NCBI GenBank assembly: GCA_045561055.1
Contig: JBJKYL010000010.1
Location: 124,001 to 188,000, forward strand
DNA: 64,000 nt
Source: SMWC01 sp045561055
Lineage (GTDB): Bacteria > Pseudomonadota > Gammaproteobacteria > Steroidobacterales > Rariloculaceae
Reading direction: 5' to 3'
The notes below the pieces were generated by a model that was not told where the DNA came from, ran no database searches, and was given only the letters and a program-made list of their open reading frames with translations. Shown here piece after piece: positions 17,361 to 24,424 of the stretch (the first letter of the stretch is position 1; each line of letters begins with the position of its first letter). The position numbers and the translations under genes are program-made.

Positions 17361-18391
17361 TCGCGTAATTCCTGTCCGAATGCCCGTAACTGTTGTAGAA
17401 ACTTTGCTCCACCGCCGTCCTCAAGCGTTTGGCGGGCCCGTTTGACCGCGTATTCGGCATCGGGTTCGGCGCCGCTAACCTCTAGCGCAAGGGCGGCGCC
17501 CAGTGTCAGTGCGTCTCGGTGTGCCTGGGTATCCTCCCCGCTAACCGCTGCTACGAGCCTATCGGCGTTCTCCTGTGCTCCGGCGCCGAGCAGATCGTCG
17601 GGCCTGCAGCGAGCCAGACCGAGATCAGCTGGATCACGAACAGTGCGCTCTACCATACCCGGCCTCACATCAAAACACAGGAACGGCCCGACGGGTGTAG
17701 CTTCATCCCAGCCCGGAGCGCCGTGAATTACGAAGCTTCGTTCGGCGTCCATTCCAGACAGTGCTTGTGCCATCATTTCAGCTATCTCCTCACTGAATGC
17801 GCCGATAACGTTGAATCGCGGTGTCGCCGGATTGGTGAGCGGACCAAGAATATTGAACACTGTACGTACACCGAGGGCGCCGCGGACTGGGCCGATGTTC
17901 TTCATTGCAGGGTGATAGTGTGGCGCGAACAGGAACGTGAAACCGAGCGTGGCAAGACTCTCTCCAGCTTCCCTTTCGTTGAGCGGAATTGGCAGACCGA
18001 TCGCCTCTAGCGCATCGGCGCTTCCGGAACGGCTGGAAATTGATCTGTTGCCGTGTTTCACGACCCGTATTCCACAGGCCGCTGTAAGAAGCGCGCTACC
18101 CGTTGAAAGGTTAAGACTTCCCGAACTGTCACCGCCGGTACCGACGATATCGACGTAGTTACCGCCCGCCGGAATTTCAGGGCTTCGGGCGAGTTCCTTC
18201 ATTGCCTGCGCGAAACCGCGAATCTCGCTCGCGGCTTCACCCTTAAGGCGCATCGCGATGAGTAGCCCACCTGAAAGGGCTGGTGCTAAATTATCTGCTA
18301 CCATAGATCGCATTATCCAGGCAGCTTCGGCCTCGCTAAGATCCGATCCTGCCAGTACTTGCTCTAGCAAGTTAATTGCATCTGCATTCAT
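17357..18391 (-). CDS. trpD: Anthranilate phosphoribosyltransferase TrpD
   Basis: A 344-residue enzyme that transfers phosphoribose from PRPP to anthranilate. The PRPP-binding loop appears as VDIVGTGGDSSGSLNLSTGS (family GTGGDxxxTxNxST; here the usual Thr is Leu-neighboured Ser), and the second signature as VVKHGNRSISSRSGSADALE. It is monofunctional and not fused to TrpG. A strong ribosome-binding site (AAGGAG) precedes the ATG at 18391 in the 21-bp gap after trpG, the only real gap within the trp operon, so translation re-initiates here independently. Confidence 0.96.
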   Translation of the reverse strand: MNADAINLLEQVLAGSDLSEAEAAWIMRSMVADNLAPALSGGLLIAMRLKGEAASEIRGFAQAMKELARSPEIPAGGNYVDIVGTGGDSSGSLNLSTGSALLTAACGIRVVKHGNRSISSRSGSADALEAIGLPIPLNEREAGESLATLGFTFLFAPHYHPAMKNIGPVRGALGVRTVFNILGPLTNPATPRFNVIGAFSEEIAEMMAQALSGMDAERSFVIHGAPGWDEATPVGPFLCFDVRPGMVERTVRDPADLGLARCRPDDLLGAGAQENADRLVAAVSGEDTQAHRDALTLGAALALEVSGAEPDAEYAVKRARQTLEDGGGAKFLQQLRAFGQELRE

Positions 18392-18412
18392 CGTTCAGGC
18401 TCCTTGAAAAAT

Positions 18413-19000
18413 TCATCGGGCTCTTCGGTCAGAATAAAGAAAATTCTCTAGAAGCATCGGTCCTTCCGGTGTTAGGACACTCTCCGGGTGAAATTGAACT
18501 CCTTCTATTGGTAGTTCATGATGGCGCACCCCCATAATCTCGTGGGTGTTGGTGGTAGCGGTAACCTGCAGCTCGTCCGGGACATTTAGCCGATTGGCTG
18601 CAAGAGAATGATAGCGGCCGGCCTCGAATGGACTAGGCAGTCCGCGGTAGAGCGAGCAGCCATCGTGCTCGATCCACGAAGTTTTGCCATGCATAAGGGT
18701 ACCCGCGGCAATGATCTCGCCGCCGAAATGTTGGACGATACACTGATGTCCGAGGCAGACGCCAAGTAACGGCACTTTTCCCGCAAAGGCCTCAACCATC
18801 GCCAAAGACCCGCCAGCGTCTTTGGGGCGACCCGGCCCGGGCGAGATGACTAGATGTGTTGGTTTAAGTTCCAAGGCCTGGGTTACATCAATCGCATCGT
18901 TACGATGTACGATAACCTCCGCCCCAAGCACAAGGAAGGCCTGCACAAGGTTGTAGGTGAAAGAATCGTAATTGTCGATCAGTAACAAGCGCTCTCTCAT
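18413..19000 (-). CDS. trpG: Anthranilate synthase glutamine amidotransferase subunit TrpG
   Basis: A 195-residue class I glutamine amidotransferase that supplies ammonia to TrpE. The catalytic Cys is in [17 protein letters not shown] (about residue 83), and the His and Glu in [16 protein letters not shown]. The N-terminus [18 protein letters not shown] and the oxyanion loop [11 protein letters not shown] are standard. In some bacteria the same subunit also serves 4-amino-4-deoxychorismate synthase (pabA); no other copy is in this window, so dual use is possible. The ATG overlaps the trpE stop by 4 bp (ATGA). Confidence 0.96.
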   Translation of the reverse strand: MRERLLLIDNYDSFTYNLVQAFLVLGAEVIVHRNDAIDVTQALELKPTHLVISPGPGRPKDAGGSLAMVEAFAGKVPLLGVCLGHQCIVQHFGGEIIAAGTLMHGKTSWIEHDGCSLYRGLPSPFEAGRYHSLAANRLNVPDELQVTATTNTHEIMGVRHHELPIEGVQFHPESVLTPEGPMLLENFLYSDRRAR

Positions 19001-20382
19001 AACCCTTCCTGTGCCATCTTCAGGGCGCGCCGCAAAATCGCGCTTTTAGCAAGAACTTCCTCATATTCACGTGCCGGATCGCTATCCGCCACGATGCCGG
19101 CCCCAGCTTGGAAGCTATATTCGTTATCGTTAAATACCAGGGTTCGTATTGTGATGGCTTGATCCATATTGCCGTTGTTCGCGAAGTAACCGATGGTACC
19201 GCCGTATAGCCCTCGACCAACCGGCTCCATGCCGGTGATGATCTCCATCGCGCGGACCTTGGGCGCGCCCACTAGCGTACCGGCCGGAAAGGTAGCAGCA
19301 AAGAGATCAAACGCATCCTTGTTTTCTACGATTTGACCTAGAACACCGCTGACGATATGCATTACGTGGCTATATCGCTCGATTTTGAGGTAGGGATCGA
19401 TATACACGGAGCCAGCTTTCGCCACCCGACCGAGATCGTTACGTGCGAGATCCACAAGCATGACGTGTTCCGCATTCTCCTTCGGGTCGGCGAGTAGCTC
19501 TTCCTCTAACGCAATGTCGTGTTCCTCGTCGAGGCCGCGCGGACGAGTCCCGGCGATAGGATTCAAGGATGCGTTGCGTCCGTCGAGACGCACAAGCGCT
19601 TCGGGCGAAGAACCTGCGATTTTTAGATTGCCCACTTCCAGGAAGTACATATACGGTGATGGGTTTAGTAATCTCACGGCGCGATAACATTGAAAGGGAT
19701 CGAGATCAGTGGTTCCACTAAACCTCACCGACAACACGATCTGATAAATATCCCCCGCATTGATATGCGTTTTGCAACGATCTACTTCCGCTTCGAATTC
19801 ATCCTGGCTCAGACTGGCCACGGCCTCAGAAAAGCTCCCCGATAGCGGCTTGATTTCAATCCCGCTACGCAATGCCTCGATTATGTCCAACCTTAGGGCC
19901 GCATGTTCTTCCTCGGTTCCCGAATGCAGCAATGCAACACGGCGGGTCAGGTGGTCGAAGACGAGTAAGGACTCGGGTGCAACATAGACAGCTTGTGGTA
20001 GGCCCTCGAGTTCTGATTGGTTCTTCGGTAGGACCTCAAAAAAACGTACGACATCGTAACCTGACGCGCCAACAAGCCCACCCGCAAACGGAAGTCCCTC
20101 GATAGCGGGCTTGAGTTCCGGACTAGTTACTAGCGCATCCCGTAGGATCTCTAGCCAGGCCTTACCGCTTTCCGGTCGAGAGACCCTCTCCCCGTTGTAC
20201 CTTATCTCCCCCTTAAATAACTCTATGGTTAACCGTGATCCAAGGCCGATAAAAGAGTAACGTGCCAAACGCTCTCCACCCTCTACGCTTTCGAGTAAAA
20301 AGCAGGGATTGAACGCCCGAAGTTTCATATAGGCGGAAACCGGCGTATCCAGGTCAGCCGCAATGTCAAAAGGCGCTTTCAT
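18997..20382 (-). CDS. trpE: Anthranilate synthase component I TrpE
   Basis: A 461-residue chorismate-utilising enzyme that makes anthranilate with TrpG. The tryptophan feedback motif LLES is at residues 29-32 ([10 protein letters not shown]). The chorismate-binding core shows [36 protein letters not shown] and [11 protein letters not shown]. It is the first enzyme gene of the operon. Its ATG lies about 30 bases after the T-run of the attenuator, and the ribosome-binding site is weak. The LLES motif suggests enzyme-level feedback in addition to attenuation, which is inference from the family. Confidence 0.96.
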   Translation of the reverse strand: MKAPFDIAADLDTPVSAYMKLRAFNPCFLLESVEGGERLARYSFIGLGSRLTIELFKGEIRYNGERVSRPESGKAWLEILRDALVTSPELKPAIEGLPFAGGLVGASGYDVVRFFEVLPKNQSELEGLPQAVYVAPESLLVFDHLTRRVALLHSGTEEEHAALRLDIIEALRSGIEIKPLSGSFSEAVASLSQDEFEAEVDRCKTHINAGDIYQIVLSVRFSGTTDLDPFQCYRAVRLLNPSPYMYFLEVGNLKIAGSSPEALVRLDGRNASLNPIAGTRPRGLDEEHDIALEEELLADPKENAEHVMLVDLARNDLGRVAKAGSVYIDPYLKIERYSHVMHIVSGVLGQIVENKDAFDLFAATFPAGTLVGAPKVRAMEIITGMEPVGRGLYGGTIGYFANNGNMDQAITIRTLVFNDNEYSFQAGAGIVADSDPAREYEEVLAKSAILRRALKMAQEGL

Positions 20383-20413
20383 TTATTTCTAAAGTCCAAA
20401 AATTTACAGATAT

Positions 20414-20449
20414 AAAAAAACCCATCTCCTAAACTACGGACACGGGTTT
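20414..20449 (-). terminator. trp attenuator: intrinsic terminator (arms 3:4)
   Basis: On the minus strand AAACCCGTGTCC (arm 3) pairs with GGAGATGGGTTT (arm 4) over 12 positions with one mismatch and one G-T pair, around the loop GTAGTTTA. A run of T at 20420-20414 follows directly. It stands between the leader peptide stop and trpE, the position of a transcription attenuator. It is the clearest intrinsic terminator I found in the window. Confidence 0.9.
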
Positions 20450-20499
20450 GCCTTGAACGAGATATGCTCGTCGAACTAGGCGTGCATTACCCACTCCGT
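20436..20499 (-). promoter_or_regulatory. trp antiterminator (arms 2:3)
   Basis: Reading on the minus strand, ACGGAGTGGGT (20499-20489, arm 2) can pair with ACCCGTGTCCGT (20447-20436, arm 3) through two five-pair helices and a small internal loop. This occupies the 5' arm of the terminator. Arm 2 lies within the last codons of the leader peptide and includes its third Trp codon. A ribosome stalled at the tandem Trp codons (20517-20512) would leave arm 2 free and favour read-through. The pairing is read by eye and energies were not computed. Confidence 0.78.
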
Positions 20500-20544
20500 T
20501 AAGGGTCGTCGCCACCAATAAACTGTAAGGGAATGCATGTTCAT
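20476..20544 (-). CDS. trpL: trp operon leader peptide TrpL
   Basis: A 22-residue frame with ATG at 20544 and TAG at 20476-20478. Tryptophan occurs at residues 10, 11 and 18 (VYWWRRPL and LTEWVM), a density far beyond chance. GGAG lies six bases before the ATG. The frame is open further upstream, but the ribosome site, the promoter position and the predicted transcript start (near 20558) fix this start. Translation of the tandem Trp codons senses charged tRNA-Trp and decides between the antiterminator and the terminator that follow. The peptide itself needs no function. Confidence 0.9.
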   Translation of the reverse strand: MNMHSLTVYWWRRPLTEWVMHA

Positions 20545-20564
20545 ACAACGCTCCATGAAGTAAG

Positions 20565-20594
20565 AGTATGTTCTCACCGGCTTACGGGGGTCAA
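20565..20594 (-). promoter_or_regulatory. Probable sigma-70 promoter of the trp operon
   Basis: On the minus strand TTGACC (20594-20589) is separated by 18 bp from CATACT (20570-20565), giving a predicted start near 20558, about 14 bases before the trpL ATG. The -35 element starts 22 bp beyond the stop of the SLC13-type permease gene, which is read in the same direction. I found no palindrome resembling the TrpR operator around the promoter, so attenuation may be the main control. Confidence 0.65.
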
Positions 20595-20615
20595 GTTTGA
20601 GAGGCGTAAAATTAT

Positions 20616-22448
20616 TTACAAATCGTAGATGATAGGCAGGATGAGGGAGAATCCGAGCCACATCAGGGCCGCCAAGGGGATGCCCGCACGCATGAAATCC
20701 GTAAATTTGTAGCCGCCCGCAGACAGTAGCAGCAGGTTCGTCTGGTACCCATACGGGGTCGCATAGCTCATGTTGGCTCCAAATATAACGGCTAGGACGA
20801 ACGGTTCGGCAGGTACACCAAGCTCCTGCGCCATCTGAATAGCAATTGGTGCACCGATAATTCCTGCTGCGGCATTGGAGACAACGTTAGTAATAATCGC
20901 CATGATTAATATTAATAAGCTCAGGATAAACGGTGTCGGTAGGAGCCTAACGCCTTCAACGAAGGTTTGAGCGAGATACAGTGCTCCGCTGGTTTCGGTC
21001 ATCGCTAGGCCAAGCGCGAGACTTGCTACGATGATCATTATGACCTGCGATGAGAGAGCGCCGGCCGCCTCTTCCCATGTCAGGCAGCGGGTCGCGAGCA
21101 TCGCGCCGACACCGACGACTGCACTGACGGATATCGGAAGGATGCCAGTCGCGGCAAATAATACGACAACAATCATTATGATTAGTGCACGCCCGGCTCG
21201 ATGCGTTCGCGGTAAATCGGTGGTACCGTCCAGTAAGAGCGTTGTGCCCGAACGTTTTACCTTTTCGAGCTCGGCGTCTGTACCTTGGACCAGTACGACA
21301 TCTCCGGCTCGTAAACGTTCGGTACCGGTGTGGCCACTAATTTCCTCGCCTCCCGGAGCACGAGCTCGGTGTATCGCCAGCGGTAGTAGGCCGGTACGTT
21401 GCGCGAATCGAACACCTATCAGACTTGCACGATGCAACAGCGAGCCGCGCGTAACGACGATTTCTGCGAGATACTGCTGATCTTTAAATTTTTTGACTTT
21501 ATTAGGTGGTTTGTTCTCGCCAAGATCTCCGTGCAGTGTCGCCCCTAGTTTTTTCTCGAAGTGCTTCAGTTGCTCGGGCGTGTCTCTGACGACGAGGCGG
21601 TCCCCTGCAGTGATTCTCACGGACGGTAGTTTCGTGACGGTAAGGCCTTCGCCGCGCTCGATTCGATCAACGCGCATCTCGTTATCGGTCAACGAAAGAC
21701 TTTCCGCGAATGTTAGGCCGCATGCAGCACTTGTGTCGTGGATATGGAAAGTCGCATCAAAGACTCGTGGTGATCGGTCCGCTAACGGAGGTTTTCGCTC
21801 GGGAAGAAAAAGCGGCGCAACGATCCAGAGATAAAATACTCCGATGCTGCCGACAAACAATACTGGTAATGTAAAATCAAACATGCCAAATGGCTCAAGG
21901 CCCTGATCGGTAGCAATACCGACGACCAATAAATTAGTGGATGTACCGATCGTCGTGGCCATACCACCGATCAATGTTGCGAAGCCTACTGGCATGAGAA
22001 TAGATGACGGAGCTAGCTTGTTCCGTATTGCGACACCAATCAACATCGGTAGCAGCATGATGACGATCGGTGTGTTGTTGACGAACGCGCTTAGGATCGC
22101 GGCTATAAAGAGCGTGCCAAGACTTGCGAGTTTTGGCCATGCCGCCCAAGCCTTGGCAAGAGAGACGGCTATTGGTTGCAGTGCGCCCGTCGCTTCGAGC
22201 GCTGTCCCCATGATCATCAGCGCGCAGATAGTGATCAGTGCTTCGTTGCCGAAGCCGGCGAGGAAAGCTGTGGAAGAGAGCCGGCCGCCGTTCACATAAT
22301 ATGGAAAGAGCTGAAAACTCAGGACGAGAATGACGAGAATCGCTAGTGCTGAGGCTTCTAGGGGAAGCCTGTCGCGGGTAAAAAGGTATAGGGCTAGCGG
22401 CGTTAGTAGCAAAACGAAAATGGCATGAGGATCTGGAAGGCTTGGCAC
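20616..22448 (-). CDS. SLC13-type permease with two TrkA-C (RCK_C) domains
   Basis: A 610-residue membrane protein. The N-terminal half has about six hydrophobic segments, including the DASS/ArsB-like motifs SAFVNNTPIVIMLLPMLIG and TIGTSTNLLVVGIA. A soluble central region of about 200 residues carries two RCK_C regulatory domains (GLTVTKLPSVRITAGDRLVV and ISGHTGTERLRAGDVVLVQG). A second membrane half contains the matching motif NVVSNAAAGIIGAPIAI and GANMSYATPYGYQTN. This is the divalent anion:Na+ symporter layout seen in putative sulfate or dicarboxylate carriers, but the substrate cannot be told from sequence. The trp promoter lies immediately downstream, so read-through into trp is possible. 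Confidence 0.88.
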   Translation of the reverse strand: MPSLPDPHAIFVLLLTPLALYLFTRDRLPLEASALAILVILVLSFQLFPYYVNGGRLSSTAFLAGFGNEALITICALMIMGTALEATGALQPIAVSLAKAWAAWPKLASLGTLFIAAILSAFVNNTPIVIMLLPMLIGVAIRNKLAPSSILMPVGFATLIGGMATTIGTSTNLLVVGIATDQGLEPFGMFDFTLPVLFVGSIGVFYLWIVAPLFLPERKPPLADRSPRVFDATFHIHDTSAACGLTFAESLSLTDNEMRVDRIERGEGLTVTKLPSVRITAGDRLVVRDTPEQLKHFEKKLGATLHGDLGENKPPNKVKKFKDQQYLAEIVVTRGSLLHRASLIGVRFAQRTGLLPLAIHRARAPGGEEISGHTGTERLRAGDVVLVQGTDAELEKVKRSGTTLLLDGTTDLPRTHRAGRALIIMIVVVLFAATGILPISVSAVVGVGAMLATRCLTWEEAAGALSSQVIMIIVASLALGLAMTETSGALYLAQTFVEGVRLLPTPFILSLLILIMAIITNVVSNAAAGIIGAPIAIQMAQELGVPAEPFVLAVIFGANMSYATPYGYQTNLLLLSAGGYKFTDFMRAGIPLAALMWLGFSLILPIIYDL

Positions 22449-22521
22449 AGATTACTTCTTGGATTATGGCCTAGCACCCTAATAACATGGTTGTGGATTT
22501 ATCTCCACTACTTACACGGAC

Positions 22522-24360
22522 ATGACCGCAGATAAAATTGTTAAGCCGACTCGGGCGCTTGAAAGCTATTTGGGCGTTTACCGCTACAGTCGACGGGCTG
22601 TGCAGCTCGTGTGGAGCACCCATAAAGGGCTGACGATTTCACTCGCACTGTTGACGATTGTAGCCGGGCTACTACCAGCTGGTGCGGCCTATGTTGGCAA
22701 ACTAATAGTCGATGCTGTAGTGGCGGCTATTGCAGTGTCCCAATCAGGTGGCGTAGCTTCTTATAGTCAAGTCCTTCAGTTCGTGCTCTTGGAGGGCCTG
22801 CTCGTCGCCGCGATTGCGGCGATTCAGAGAGGTATCAGTTTCTGCCAGACGCTTCTAAGGGTACTTCTGAGCCAACGTGTTAATACGCTAATTCTGGAGA
22901 AAGCGCTCACACTCGAACTCGCTCAGTTCGAGGACTCGGAGTTCTATGACAAGCTTAATAGCGCTCGGCAAGAAGCGTCGAGCCGTCCGTTGAGTCTGGT
23001 CAATAGGACTTTCGGTATTGCGCAACATGGTATCTCACTTACTAGTTACGCAGCACTGCTATTGCAATTTTCTCCTTGGGCCGTCGCAATACTTGTGATC
23101 GCCGGTATACCGGCTTTTGTTGCCGAGACGCATTTTTCGGGCGCTCGCTTTCAAATATTTCGCCGTCGTTCACCAGATCGGCGCAAGCTAATGTATTTAG
23201 AAATGGTCCTCGCGCGCGAGGACCATGCAAAAGAAGTTCAGTTGTTTCAGTTAGGCCCGGAGCTGTTGAAGCGTTATCGGGAAATCTTTGCTCTGTTATT
23301 CGACGAAGAGCGGGAGCTGACGATTCGCCGCGATTCGTGGGGGTTAGGCCTGGGATTACTTACTAATATCGCATTTTATGGTGCCTATGCGTGGATCGCT
23401 GTTGCAACTATTCAGGGCACGATAACCCTCGGTGAGATGACGATGTATCTGCTCGTGTTTAAGCAAGGGCAGTCGTCGGTGTCAGCTATGCTGAACGCCA
23501 TAGGCGGAATGTACGAAGACAACCTGTATCTCTCGAATTTGTATGACTATCTTGAGCAGCCTACGCCGAACCGTCAAGGTATTGCGCGGACGGGGCGCGA
23601 TCTTCGGGCTGGACTGATATTTGAGGGAGTGAGTTTTACTTATCCGGGTGCTAACCGGCCAGCATTACGCGACATCAGTTTCGAGATAAGGCCCGGACAG
23701 AGTGTTGGTCTCGTCGGTCGTAACGGTTCAGGGAAAACGACACTCACAAAATTATTAGGTGGTCTTTATGAGATTGATACTGGGCGAATTAGCTATCAGG
23801 GGCATGATCTAACTAATTGGGATGCTGACGCGCTCCGCAGTTCTATTGGTGTGATTTTTCAGGATTTTACGCGCTATCAACTCCAGGTTGGCGAGAATAT
23901 CGGCGTTGGTGACTCAGACAATCTATGGAACGAGCGGAATTGGGAGGTAGCTGCCGCTATGGGCCGGGCATCGGAGTTTATAGAGAAGCTTCCCGAGAGA
24001 TATAACACGCAGCTAGGACGATGGTTTCACCGTGGTCAAGAGTTGTCAGGAGGGCAATGGCAGCGTATTGCGTTGTCTCGCGCATTCATGCGAAGCGCAG
24101 CAAATATTTTAGTGCTCGATGAGCCCACTGCCTCCATGGATTCGGAGACTGAGGCTGAGATCTTCGAGCATTTTCAGTCTTTAACTGAACACAAAATCGT
24201 AATTCTTATATCGCATCGTTTTTCTACCGTGCGGCATGCAGATTTTATTCTCGTCATGGAGGACGGTGAAATCGTAGAACGAGGAACCCATAACGAGCTA
24301 GTCGCATTACAGGGTCACTATGCGAAGCTCTTCGAGCTTCAAGCTCGCGGTTACCGTTGA
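22522..24360 (+). CDS. ABC exporter half-transporter (fused permease/ATPase), substrate unknown
   Basis: A 612-residue protein with a membrane domain of about six hydrophobic segments (for example LTISLALLTIVAGLLPAGA and WAVAILVIAGIPAFVAE) joined to an ABC ATPase from about residue 365. The ATPase has Walker A GLVGRNGSGKTTLTKLL, signature ELSGGQWQRIALSRAF, Walker B ILVLDEPTASMD and the H-loop ILISHRFSTVRHADF. This is a homodimeric exporter layout. The soluble stretch LAQFEDSEFYDKLNSARQEA is typical of a widespread, uncharacterised subgroup. It is transcribed divergently from the SLC13-type permease across a 73-bp gap and is not followed by obvious biosynthetic genes. Confidence 0.88.
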   Translation: MTADKIVKPTRALESYLGVYRYSRRAVQLVWSTHKGLTISLALLTIVAGLLPAGAAYVGKLIVDAVVAAIAVSQSGGVASYSQVLQFVLLEGLLVAAIAAIQRGISFCQTLLRVLLSQRVNTLILEKALTLELAQFEDSEFYDKLNSARQEASSRPLSLVNRTFGIAQHGISLTSYAALLLQFSPWAVAILVIAGIPAFVAETHFSGARFQIFRRRSPDRRKLMYLEMVLAREDHAKEVQLFQLGPELLKRYREIFALLFDEERELTIRRDSWGLGLGLLTNIAFYGAYAWIAVATIQGTITLGEMTMYLLVFKQGQSSVSAMLNAIGGMYEDNLYLSNLYDYLEQPTPNRQGIARTGRDLRAGLIFEGVSFTYPGANRPALRDISFEIRPGQSVGLVGRNGSGKTTLTKLLGGLYEIDTGRISYQGHDLTNWDADALRSSIGVIFQDFTRYQLQVGENIGVGDSDNLWNERNWEVAAAMGRASEFIEKLPERYNTQLGRWFHRGQELSGGQWQRIALSRAFMRSAANILVLDEPTASMDSETEAEIFEHFQSLTEHKIVILISHRFSTVRHADFILVMEDGEIVERGTHNELVALQGHYAKLFELQARGYR

Positions 24361-24424
24361 CCGCTATAGGGAGAAGAGACGTGCCGTCTGAGGTACAATC
24401 GCTTTCACCCTAAATGTGTCTCTC

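Noticed and set aside
17519..18010. 163-codon frame antisense to trpD
   Set aside because: Fully inside trpD on the opposite strand with no ribosome site and no recognisable domain.
20545..20620. TrpR operator near the trp promoter
   Set aside because: I looked for a CTAG-centred palindrome overlapping the -10 or -35 and saw none.
20545..20661. Upstream extension of the trpL frame to a 61-codon gene
   Set aside because: The extra codons lie over the promoter and the permease 3' end. The ribosome site and the predicted transcript start fit only the 22-codon frame from 20544.
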